A DNA stretch of 15,423 nt, taken from the NCBI GenBank assembly GCA_946479435.1, contig CAMLFX010000080.1:1-15423 (forward strand), written 5' to 3'. A model generated the notes under the pieces. It saw nothing but the letters and a program-made list of their open reading frames with translations, was not told where the DNA came from and searched no databases. The stretch is from an uncultured Sphingobacteriales bacterium (lineage in GTDB: Bacteria; Bacteroidota; Bacteroidia; Chitinophagales; Chitinophagaceae). Shown here piece by piece: positions 8,189 to 14,406 of this stretch. The translations under genes were made by a program, and so were the position numbers. Within the stretch, counting starts at the first letter, position 1; each line of letters opens with the position of its first letter.

Positions 8189-9019
8189 TTAAGGAACGAT
8201 AAACAGATCAACGATCTTAAGTACTGCATCTTTAGTCAGTATTTCATCAAATGCTTCGCTTGCGGCAGCTGCAGAAATGCCTGGGAAACCTGCTATGTTT
8301 ACACCTGCTTGCGTGGTCACTTGCTCACCTTCGTAGTTCGCACCCACCAAAGCAGGGTCGATACCACCTGTATCTTTACCTGTTATCCATGGTTTTTGGT
8401 TTGCACCACGTGCCTTACGCATCTGGCGTATGTGCGATGCGTGCCTTGCCTCCACAGAATGGATATTCAATGCAGCAGTAAGGTATGCGTTATTGGCCAT
8501 CAGGTTGCCTGCCTGGCCTTTGTAAGCGCGTACGCCTGTGTCTTCCAGCGTTTGTGCTACTGCAAGGAACAGATCGTAATTAGAGAATGCTTGTGCAAAC
8601 GGACCTGCACCACTACCGTTACCGCCTGTAAGGTCAAAAGTTGGTTTATCAACCGGCATTGAACCAGCGTCGCTAATTACTTTCCTCAGGAAAGCAACGT
8701 GTTGATTCTCGTGCAGGGCAATTGTTTGAATTGCACCCTTTGCCGCATCTGAAGGGATGGTAAGTGTACTTGACGCTAAACCGGTATTGTAAAATTCAGC
8801 TTCCAGGTATTCAAGTGTCAATGCGAAATTCAGTGTATCGATGATAGTTGAGTTAACCTGGCCGTATGCTTTTTTAAACATTGAACCCAAGGCAAAAGGC
8901 AATGCGGTCAGCGCAACGGTTTTGCCCCATTTCCTGATGACATCCCTGCGGGGGCTGAGTTTTTCATATACTTCAGGATCAGCTTTTTCGATTTCGTTTA
9001 ATATATTTTGAAGATTCAT
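8189..9019 (-). CDS. Ferritin-like domain protein with probable twin-arginine signal
   Basis: 276 residues with the four-helix ferritin-like fold of the secreted PF13668 type. The usual carboxylate and histidine ligands are visible: Glu in LEYLEAEFY, ExxH in LHENQHVAF, Glu in LEDTGVRAY and ExxH in VEARHASHIRQ, enough for a di-metal site. The N-terminus has a polar stretch of about 22 residues, then SPRRDVIRKWGK and a hydrophobic run ALTALPFALGSMF ending near AYGQ. This is a plausible though not ideal Tat signal. The start is ATG 9019. It follows the paralogous upstream gene by 10 bases, so the two form an operon, and the products may pair. Function is unknown; periplasmic metal handling or oxidative-stress protection is inference from the fold. 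Confidence 0.85.
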   Translation of the reverse strand: MNLQNILNEIEKADPEVYEKLSPRRDVIRKWGKTVALTALPFALGSMFKKAYGQVNSTIIDTLNFALTLEYLEAEFYNTGLASSTLTIPSDAAKGAIQTIALHENQHVAFLRKVISDAGSMPVDKPTFDLTGGNGSGAGPFAQAFSNYDLFLAVAQTLEDTGVRAYKGQAGNLMANNAYLTAALNIHSVEARHASHIRQMRKARGANQKPWITGKDTGGIDPALVGANYEGEQVTTQAGVNIAGFPGISAAAASEAFDEILTKDAVLKIVDLFIVP

Positions 9020-9029
9020 GACAGTATTT

Positions 9030-9716
9030 TTATTTAGGTAAATTATCTGCGTTAATTGCTGTTTTGATATAGCTGCCCGCTATTGCTAATACTTCAGCTG
9101 GCGTGCGGCTTTTATCAAGCCCGTTAGCATCTACTACTGAACTGTCGGCAAAGCTGCCATTACTTATCAGATCGCGTATGTATGCAGCATGCCTCGCTTC
9201 TACAGATACTATTTTACCTGCAAGTACAAGGTAATCGGCCGATTGAATCAGTTGGCCGGCTCCGTTATAAGCAGAAACGCCCAAGTCTTCAAACGCTTTA
9301 GCCGTTGCCAGTACACTGGCGCGGTCGCCAAAGTTGATCGAGGAAAAGTTTACTTCGAGATCTTGGATAGCACTTGCACCCAATGCAGCCTTAAAGAAGT
9401 TGCGGTGAGCAATTTCGTGGTCGCGAATGTCGGTAAGCAATGCTTTTTCATCAGCAGTAATACCTGAATATGGGCTCTCAGCTACTTTAGTGTAAAATGC
9501 AGCTTCCAGTTGTTCCAATGCATAGGCATAGTTAAGAATACCTACATCGCCTTTACCTAAATCTACTCTAGTGTCGGTTGGGGTTACATTACCATCCGGG
9601 TCGGTATGGCATGCATTCAATAACACTGTTGCACCAACAAGACCGCCCGAGAGTGTCAGGAAACGCCTGCGAGAAAACCCTTGTGGCGCATTTTCCTTTG
9701 TTAATAGTTCTTTCAT
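9030..9716 (-). CDS. Ferritin-like domain protein, predicted Tat-exported lipoprotein
   Basis: 228 residues from ATG 9716. A TTG nine codons upstream is in frame, but ATG places the Tat motif at about residue 14, where it belongs. SRRRFLTLSGG is a near-perfect twin-arginine motif, followed by a hydrophobic segment and the lipobox LLNAC (Cys at about 36), so export folded through Tat and lipidation are predicted. The mature part is a ferritin-like helical bundle with Glu in ALEQLEAAFY, ExxH in DHEIAHRNFF, Glu in AFEDLGVSAY and ExxH in VEARHAAYIRD. It is the first gene of a pair with the related 8189-9019 gene. Tat export would fit a protein that loads its metal in the cytoplasm before transport; that link is inference. 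Confidence 0.87.
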   Translation of the reverse strand: MKELLTKENAPQGFSRRRFLTLSGGLVGATVLLNACHTDPDGNVTPTDTRVDLGKGDVGILNYAYALEQLEAAFYTKVAESPYSGITADEKALLTDIRDHEIAHRNFFKAALGASAIQDLEVNFSSINFGDRASVLATAKAFEDLGVSAYNGAGQLIQSADYLVLAGKIVSVEARHAAYIRDLISNGSFADSSVVDANGLDKSRTPAEVLAIAGSYIKTAINADNLPK

Positions 9717-9762
9717 AAAATAGTCGGTTTTTTTGAGTTTCAATAATTCTTATCTCTATACC

Positions 9763-9780
9763 TACGATGAATAAATCGTA
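9763..9780. repeat. Short inverted repeat upstream of the ferritin-like operon
   Basis: TACGAT (9763-9768) and ATCGTA (9775-9780) flank GAATAA. It lies about 47 bases upstream of the ATG at 9716, in the 177-base divergent region between the ferritin-like operon and a small plus-strand gene. It could be an operator or leader hairpin; weak on its own. Confidence 0.3.
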
Positions 9781-9893
9781 AAGGTTTTCGGAGGTGGGAT
9801 GAAATTGTTGGGATAAGAGCGGTTGTTAACTTTTATGTATATGAATTAGGGGCTTGGCACGGTTTTGTTTTTACCCTTAAAAACACAGATAAT

Positions 9894-10097
9894 ATGAAAA
9901 AGAGGAACGCACTATACTTCAAAATGAGCAAGGCAAGGAAAGTAATAGGAAGCCCAATGTCGGTTGATCTTTCTACGTTCTTATCGGCAGCTATGCAGCT
10001 AACGCGTAACAATGTGGTACGCAGGCATATAGAAGAATCTTTGCTGGAGTTGGGGCATACCTTTAAGCATACTACCCAATATAAAATGAGCGCCTGA
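9894..10097 (+). CDS. Small basic protein of unknown function
   Basis: 67 residues, basic, no signal peptide or membrane helix. The first about 20 residues are Lys/Arg-rich (MKKRNALYFKMSKARKVIG), followed by two likely helices (DLSTFLSAAMQL and NVVRRHIEESLLELGHTFK). It is not assigned to a family. The length, clean start at ATG 9894 and a strong terminator 44 bases after the stop favour a real gene. A 6-bp hairpin GCCTGA/TCAGGC (10092-10107) overlaps the stop codon. Nothing in its surroundings suggests a job. Confidence 0.6.
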   Translation: MKKRNALYFKMSKARKVIGSPMSVDLSTFLSAAMQLTRNNVVRRHIEESLLELGHTFKHTTQYKMSA

Positions 10098-10140
10098 TGA
10101 TTCAGGCATTCTCTATAAATACTTCATTTGTGTAAAGTTC

Positions 10141-10168
10141 AAATAGCCCCGCAATCGCGGGGCTATTT
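10141..10168. terminator. Bidirectional intrinsic terminator
   Basis: AAATAGCCCCGC (10141-10152) and GCGGGGCTATTT (10157-10168) form a perfect 12-bp stem with an AATC loop, between convergent genes. A/T pairs at the foot supply T runs on both strands, so it can serve the plus gene ending at 10097 and the minus gene ending at 10174. Confidence 0.85.
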
Positions 10169-10173
10169 ATTGA

Positions 10174-10410
10174 TCAGCTTAAAACGCTTTTATTAAAGAA
10201 TATTATTCCTTTATCCCTGTTGGCTACCAGGCCATTGTTGGCCATTTCCTGCAAGGCATCCTGCACACGGAAATAATTAGACTCGCCACCCTGCTGGCGT
10301 AGTTCCGTAAGTAGTTCGATAACCCCAATATTAGGGGTATCCACATCCTGCATTTCCGTAATGCGCTTCAGTTTCAGCTTTATGTACGCCACAATTTCCT
10401 GAGTTCCCAT
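10174..10410 (-). CDS. Small protein of unknown function, possible winged-helix-like
   Basis: 78 residues from ATG 10410; an in-frame ATG at 10467 would add 19 residues of unlikely composition. The sequence MGTQEIVAYIKLKLKRI then IGVIELLTELRQ, FRVQDALQEMANNGLVA and KGIIFFN suggests helices ending in a small beta hairpin, as in winged-helix folds. This is only a shape argument and no family is recognised. No signal peptide or membrane segment. It shares a terminator with the convergent gene at 9894. The long 387-base region upstream contains a structured element (10534-10596) with a T-rich tail on this gene's strand, so leader-based control is possible. Confidence 0.6.
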   Translation of the reverse strand: MGTQEIVAYIKLKLKRITEMQDVDTPNIGVIELLTELRQQGGESNYFRVQDALQEMANNGLVANRDKGIIFFNKSVLS

Positions 10411-10533
10411 TTTGTAAAGTTTTAAAAGTTGGTAAAGTGTACTTGCAAAAACCATGCGAGCCAACATTGCATTATTTAAATTAATATCTGTTGTTCAGTT
10501 TTGTTGAAAAAAATAAAAAATAAAAAAAATCGT

Positions 10534-10596
10534 GGTGCGGCATTTAGAAACTGTACACCGCCCTGGGTGGCTGTTTGAGGTGTGAAATGCTGCACC
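10534..10596. ncRNA. Structured intergenic element (candidate leader or small RNA; strand uncertain)
   Basis: GGTGCGGCATTT (10534-10545) pairs with AAATGCTGCACC (10585-10596): 12 pairs with one G-T wobble on the plus strand, which becomes an A-C mismatch on the minus strand. Inside, ACACC (10555-10559) pairs with GGTGT (10579-10583), and GCC/GGC (10560-10562, 10569-10571) can pair within that. On the minus strand the outer stem is followed after about five bases by a long T-rich run (10502-10530), like a terminator, and a 7-bp hairpin ATGAACA/TGTTCAT (10621-10645) precedes it. A -7-like TATATTTG (10670-10663, minus) is present without a clear -33. The rest of 10411-10797 is AT-rich with no gene. 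Confidence 0.4.
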
Positions 10597-10797
10597 TGCC
10601 AAAATTGGGGATCATCAAAAATGAACAACACATATAAATGTTCATAAATCAATTTATAATAACAAATATACTCATTTTATTCCATAATTGCTGTTATTTA
10701 TTCTTCATTATCAGTATTGAAAAATTTTGTGCTGGGGCAATAGGGGTATTTAAACAGCATGGCGTTTTATAGTTGTACTGTAAATGCAAACAATGTT

Positions 10798-11571
10798 ATG
10801 AAACGCATACTGATAGCAGCAATAATAATGGGTACAAGCATTGCCGCGCAAGCCGAAAATTTTAAACTGGCATTTGGCGAGCCGCTGCGCAGCCAACAGC
10901 AGGAACTTAAAGTGAAGGGGCGCATGGGCTGGCTTATAAAGCAAAAGCTAAGCTTTGGCGACTATTATACTACCAAAGTGAAACGCTCGGCTATACGCAG
11001 CTGGGTAGGGGTAACGGGTTTTCCCGGCCTTATATGGACGGAGCACATGGAGGGCAAACAATCGATACACTTCAGCCTGGTGAACGGCGCTGCTGACACA
11101 AGCGATGTGATTGCCACCAGCAATGTAACCAATAACGACCTGCTGATAGGCAGCCACCCTAACCGGATACCGGGTACACTGGTATCGATCTTCAGGCAGA
11201 ATGAAGTGCAGCAGAACAACCTGTCGGCGGCTATATATACAAAGCGCAATGAACTACCCTGGGAGCTGTTCCTGGATAATACGGGTGCGCAACTGCGCCG
11301 CCGCCAGGAGGCAGGCTATGTAATGCGTGGCGATGACTACTATACCATAATGCCTGTGTGGCAAGTGGAAAAGAAGAATGGCGAGCTGGCCAACCTGCCT
11401 TTTGGCAGTGCGGGCTATGAAATAATAGATAGGAACGGGAAAACGGTAGCTGCCGTATCGCTGATAGATAACGGCAAGGTGTACCTGGGCAATGGTAACG
11501 ATGACGAACATTTTTTAATGGCCAATGTATGCAGTGCGTTATTGCTGCAAACCGACATTAATAATCCATAA
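10798..11571 (+). CDS. Exported protein of unknown function
   Basis: 257 residues from ATG 10798. An in-frame ATG at 10759 would put a polar stretch before the signal peptide, so the second Met is preferred. The signal peptide MKRILIAAIIMGTSIAAQA is followed by likely cleavage before ENF. The mature protein appears mixed alpha/beta, with features such as GRMGWLIKQKLSFGDYYTTKVKR, SWVGVTGFPGLIWTEHMEG and YEIIDRNGKTVAAVSLIDNGKVYLG. It ends with a helix containing HFLMANVCSALLLQ. No cysteine pairs, catalytic motifs or repeats are obvious. It is probably periplasmic. I do not recognise the family. It stands alone, with no operon partner on its strand. Confidence 0.75.
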   Translation: MKRILIAAIIMGTSIAAQAENFKLAFGEPLRSQQQELKVKGRMGWLIKQKLSFGDYYTTKVKRSAIRSWVGVTGFPGLIWTEHMEGKQSIHFSLVNGAADTSDVIATSNVTNNDLLIGSHPNRIPGTLVSIFRQNEVQQNNLSAAIYTKRNELPWELFLDNTGAQLRRRQEAGYVMRGDDYYTIMPVWQVEKKNGELANLPFGSAGYEIIDRNGKTVAAVSLIDNGKVYLGNGNDDEHFLMANVCSALLLQTDINNP

Positions 11572-11854
11572 ACAGCAGGCATGTCACGGCTATGTAATAA
11601 CCGGGAAACCAGCCAACTAAATTCTGCCCGATTTTCGTCTTTACTAATAACAACCATATATAGTGCTGCATAGGGTTTTGAATGATGTGGAAGCGGGAGT
11701 TATATGACAGGCAGATTACTTAATACGATAAAACTGGAACGGAACTTGCAATACATATACAGGAGCGCTTACTTAACGACCGTAACAGTGCGCGACCATA
11801 TAGGGACGAAGATTTTTTAAGATTGGTTTATAAGGTTGGTTTTGTTAAAAACGC
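11572..11854. other. Intergenic stretch with one weak small reading frame
   Basis: No convincing gene. The longest candidate is a 38-codon plus-strand frame at 11704-11820, preceded by GGGAG at a usable distance, with a translation starting MTGRLLNTIKLERNLQYIYR. It could be a tiny protein or the remnant of a longer gene; no homology can be named. Confidence 0.25.
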
Positions 11855-11886
11855 AAAAAGGCCCCTCTCTACAAGGGGCTTTTTTT
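11855..11886 (-). terminator. Intrinsic terminator of the DUF4287 gene
   Basis: GCCCCT (11861-11866) and AGGGGC (11874-11879), extended by a G-T pair and A/T pairs to 11855 and 11885, with a loop of about seven. It overlaps the stop codon of the minus-strand gene and gives a T run on both strands, so it may also stop plus-strand transcription. Confidence 0.8.
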
Positions 11887-12115
11887 ATTTACTGTTTTCG
11901 TCTTTAATGCCTTTGAAGAGTGCATATATAGCCATTGCATGGCCATGGCCCAGTTGAAATTCTTCTTTCAGCCAGTTGGTGATCTCGGTAGCTTTTACAC
12001 CATCTTTCAGTTGCCCTTTTTGCAGGAAGCCTTTCTTTTCAGCCAGCTTTTTAAAGTCTTCAGGGCCTTTGCCTGTTTTCTCTTTTATGTTGTTGATATA
12101 AGCCTGGAACGACAT
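11885..12115 (-). CDS. DUF4287 domain-containing protein
   Basis: 76 residues from ATG 12115. An upstream in-frame start at 12232 would add 39 residues that overlap the next gene and lack the domain. The whole protein is one DUF4287 domain: SFQAYINNIKEKTGKGPEDF, then LAEKKGFL, KDGVKATEITNWLKEEFQLG and the closing GHGHAMAIYALFKG. It is cytoplasmic and mostly helical; in the family it occurs alone or fused to a DUF5655 domain, with no established function. The transcript is ended by the terminator at 11855-11886. A near -7 element TACTTTG (12145-12139, minus) lies 23 bases upstream of the start, suggesting its own promoter. Confidence 0.85.
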   Translation of the reverse strand: MSFQAYINNIKEKTGKGPEDFKKLAEKKGFLQKGQLKDGVKATEITNWLKEEFQLGHGHAMAIYALFKGIKDENSK

Positions 12116-12200
12116 AGTGATTGCTTTTTTGTTTAGAACAAAGTAAGCATGTATTGCAGAGACATAAGCGGTGTAAAAGCGAAGAAAGAGGGTGGAAACT

Positions 12201-12491
12201 TTACGCTTCTTCACCTGCTTCAGTAGGGTCAATATCTACTACAATATAGTAGTCGGCACCCAGCTCTTCTTTTTCTTCTTCGTCGGCAATTTGTATCTCA
12301 TCAAAATCTTCTTCCTGCAAAATAAGCAGGGGTTCATCAACACCTTCCCTGAAAATATCTATTGTGTTGGTAGCCGCATTGTAAATGGCTTTGCCATCGG
12401 CTGCATATACGTCTTCGTTGCCTTCTTCATCAACTGAAATAGCAACAATAACAAATGGCGACTGGCCTAAGTGTTGGAGGTCTAAATTCAT
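12201..12491 (-). CDS. Very acidic small protein of unknown function
   Basis: 96 residues with about 28 Asp/Glu against 3 Lys/Arg. The N-terminal half looks beta-rich (PFVIVAISVDEEGNEDVYAADG, NTIDIFRE). The second half is dominated by acidic runs (LQEEDFDEIQIADEEEKEEL) and ends GEEA. There is no signal peptide or membrane helix. It is not recognised; a cytoplasmic binding partner or DNA-mimic-like role would be guesswork. ATG 12491 is clear, and TACCTTCG (12503-12496, minus), one base off TANNTTTG, lies only four bases before it, as with other near-leaderless genes here. The RT gene stops 20 bases upstream on the same strand, so read-through from it is possible, but its composition is that of the host, not of the AT-rich RT gene. 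Confidence 0.7.
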   Translation of the reverse strand: MNLDLQHLGQSPFVIVAISVDEEGNEDVYAADGKAIYNAATNTIDIFREGVDEPLLILQEEDFDEIQIADEEEKEELGADYYIVVDIDPTEAGEEA

Positions 12492-12511
12492 GCTGCGAAG
12501 GTATGATAGTA

Positions 12512-14014
12512 TTATTTTTTACCAGATAATTTTCTTTTAAATAATTTATCGGCGTGTAGATTTAATTTTTTATCGTACCTGTCAATAGTTGACGTGAGAA
12601 TTTTAAAATGATTTTTAAGTTGTTTTTTGATCAAATTATTGGGGAGGTCTTCACCAAATACTATAGCTGCTTGTTTTGCATATTGATAATAATTCCTCTT
12701 TTTGCTTGAATTTCGTAAATGCGAAAACCTTCTATATAATTTGTTGCGATGAATAAAATTTGGCTGTTTCCCGTTTAGTCGCTCATTTAAAACACCTTTT
12801 TTAGCCCATTTATATTTTGATCTAACAGAAGCCTTCATCTCTCTATAATATTTAGATACGCTAGCATCTTTTAGTTTAATAGACATGCCATCGTATTCAA
12901 AGCCTAAATATTTCAATCCAACTTTATTAGAGCTAATGTTATGTATTCTATCATGATAAGTACAAACAAGATTATCGGAAGAATTTCTTTTAAAATGAAA
13001 AACTTCAGTTTTTTCTTTTTGAATAACTAATTTATAGTCAGTTATTTTTTTATAAACTATATCAGATATCGCTTGCTCGTATTCAGGTGGGCAAACTATT
13101 ATTATATCGTCAGAATATCGTCTATAAAGAGAGTGTGGGATTGATTGTAAAGTTTGATAAATAAATTTATCAAAGTCAAGTAGATATAAATTTGCTAAAA
13201 CAGCACTTATTGCTGTTCCTTGTGGAATGCCTATCCTTCTATCAATTGATGGGTTTTCTTTAAATAGTTTTTTGTAAATAATAAGCTCTCTAAAATCTTT
13301 AATATCTTCAAAGTACGTTTCTATTTTTTTTCTTCTACTTTCACGCTCTGATTTAATGTTTAAGGTTCGAAATATGTCATCTAAGTTGACGTATTTGAAT
13401 TTTGTAATCGACTTATAGATGTTGTAGTGATCCTTTGGTAATTCATCAACTTGTAATAGATCTTTCCAAGATTTTTTTAATAGACGATGACATAGTGTGT
13501 CGAAGAAGCTTTTAATATCAAATGCTAGTGCAACACAATCGTCTTGTTGTGAAATAAATTCAAAGACTTCTTTTGCAAAATGTGTGTTGTTTTTACCTCT
13601 ATGAGAAGACTCAACTTCTATTCTTCTATATGCGCAAATGCAATCGGAAAAATCTTTTCCTATTGAATATAAAAGTTTGTCGTAAGTATCGCCAACGATT
13701 TCTTTTGCGTAAAAAGCATATATGTGACTGTCTAAATGATTAGCAAAGTAGATTTGTCTAGGTTTTTTATTGTCTATTAAAGTGCCATTATCCATGTATT
13801 TATGAAAGCGGCCAACAATAAGTCCATTAGAGTCTTTAATTTTTTTGTATTTTCTATCTACAATGCTTTTATGTATTAATGGAAAGAAGGAGTGCGACGC
13901 TATGTAAGATGGGTTTTTGACTAAATTGTGTAATTTTTTGATTGCTTCCTTTGAAGCAATTCTTTGTGTGAAGTGAGGATAATGTTTTTTCTTAAACCAG
14001 CTTTTTTTGTACAT
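12512..14014 (-). CDS. Reverse transcriptase, stand-alone, probable anti-phage (DRT / 'unknown group') type
   Basis: 500 residues. RT core motifs are in order: VALAFDIKSFFDTL (161-174; catalytic Asp166), GIPQGTAISAVLANLYL (262-278), YRRYSDDIIIV (297-307; catalytic Asp302-Asp303), KTEVFHF (335-341) and LKYLGFEYDG (368-376). The N-terminal part carries RQIYFANHLDSHIYAFYAKE (86-105) and AYRRIE (128-133). About 85 residues lie between motifs A and B, and a basic helical C-terminal domain of about 120 residues follows (YRRFSHL, YYQYAKQAAIVFGEDL). No integrase, HNH endonuclease or maturase domain is seen. The gene is markedly AT-rich, which suggests horizontal gain. A roughly 345-base structured non-coding region precedes it, as in single-RT defence systems that use an adjacent RNA template. 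The ATG at 14014 lies in a hairpin loop. RT activity is well supported; the defence role and subgroup are inferred. Confidence 0.85.
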   Translation of the reverse strand: MYKKSWFKKKHYPHFTQRIASKEAIKKLHNLVKNPSYIASHSFFPLIHKSIVDRKYKKIKDSNGLIVGRFHKYMDNGTLIDNKKPRQIYFANHLDSHIYAFYAKEIVGDTYDKLLYSIGKDFSDCICAYRRIEVESSHRGKNNTHFAKEVFEFISQQDDCVALAFDIKSFFDTLCHRLLKKSWKDLLQVDELPKDHYNIYKSITKFKYVNLDDIFRTLNIKSERESRRKKIETYFEDIKDFRELIIYKKLFKENPSIDRRIGIPQGTAISAVLANLYLLDFDKFIYQTLQSIPHSLYRRYSDDIIIVCPPEYEQAISDIVYKKITDYKLVIQKEKTEVFHFKRNSSDNLVCTYHDRIHNISSNKVGLKYLGFEYDGMSIKLKDASVSKYYREMKASVRSKYKWAKKGVLNERLNGKQPNFIHRNKLYRRFSHLRNSSKKRNYYQYAKQAAIVFGEDLPNNLIKKQLKNHFKILTSTIDRYDKKLNLHADKLFKRKLSGKK

Positions 14015-14025
14015 AAAAAAAGCTG
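13998..14025 (-). promoter_or_regulatory. Perfect inverted repeat with the RT start codon in its loop
   Basis: CAGCTTTTTTT and AAAAAAAGCTG (13998-14008 and 14015-14025) are perfect 11-bp arms around a six-base centre that on the RT strand reads ATGTAC. The start codon is thus the loop of a U7/A7-GCTG hairpin in the mRNA. It may hold down translation, or the U7 tract may end an upstream RNA. Confidence 0.6.
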
Positions 14026-14326
14026 CACAAGCATCGTGGTTATTCTTTATCTCTTAACTTACAACCGCTACTATCATAGGATAATCACCACTATTCCTTG
14101 ATTATAATACTAACTTGCAGCATCATTAAACTTTCGCTTATGATAACCTTAAGAAGCACCATAGTACGCTTTGATTGCTTTACCTCACTTCTGGGAGATT
14201 CTCTCAGGGATAAGATTTGGCTGATTCAAATTGTACACCGTTAAGCACCAATTTGCTTACGTATATAAATGCAGCAGACGCTTAGAGCTTTGAACTTTGC
14301 TTATGCAGCTAAGTAAATTTAGTTCA
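14015..14326 (-). ncRNA. Candidate structured non-coding RNA partner/template of the reverse transcriptase
   Basis: No gene is present, but the RT strand can fold well. Hairpins, 5' to 3' on that strand: TGAACT/AGTTCA (14326-14321 with 14296-14291) enclosing CTTA/TAAG with GCTGCA as the loop; CGTAAGC with GCTTAACG (14261-14239, one bulge); a weaker CTGAGAG/CTCCCAG (14207-14191); a nine-pair hairpin with GAAA tetraloop closed by C-G (14144-14122, one bulge). The 3' domain is closed by GCTGCA (14121-14116) and TGCAGC (14027-14022), contains GTGGTGATT/AATAACCAC (14091-14083 with 14044-14036, one mismatch), and is followed by U7 and the RT start. The 5' end is set by a possible promoter. TGATTCA (14358-14352) can also pair with TGAATCA (14228-14222), so the RNA may begin further upstream. 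Confidence 0.45.
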
Positions 14327-14328
14327 TA

Positions 14329-14362
14329 AAATGATATTTATAAAAATAAAGTGAATCAAAAA
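14329..14362 (-). promoter_or_regulatory. Possible promoter for the RT upstream RNA
   Basis: On the minus strand TTTTTG (14362-14357), a 20-base spacer and TATCATTT (14336-14329). The -33 and spacing fit the Bacteroidota pattern, but the -7 differs from TANNTTTG at two bases. It would start transcription near 14322-14324, at the first hairpin. The TTTTTG part overlaps the T run of the pnp terminator. Confidence 0.3.
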
Positions 14363-14386
14363 CGCCCCGCTAATAGCGGGGCGTTT
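14358..14386 (-). terminator. Intrinsic terminator of pnp
   Basis: AAACGCCCCGC (14360-14370) and GCGGGGCGTTT (14376-14386) form a perfect 11-bp GC-rich stem with loop TAATA, followed on the minus strand by T residues. It separates pnp from the RT locus. Confidence 0.88.
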
Positions 14387-14406
14387 ACATGAGTGCTATT
14401 TACAAA

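Noticed and set aside
8309..8662. Plus-strand frame of 117 codons over the ferritin-like gene
   Set aside because: It is antisense to a gene with clear family motifs; the Cys/His-rich translation is typical of a shadow frame.
12512..14360. Retron
   Set aside because: The RT is longer than typical retron RTs, I found no retron-specific C-terminal VTG-type motif, and no msr/msd inverted-repeat pair was recognised upstream.
12512..14360. Group II intron with its RT
   Set aside because: No domain V-like sequence, no maturase or HNH domain, and no interrupted host gene on either side.
12512..14360. Diversity-generating retroelement
   Set aside because: No template/variable repeat pair and no accessory or target gene with a variable C-terminus was seen near the RT.
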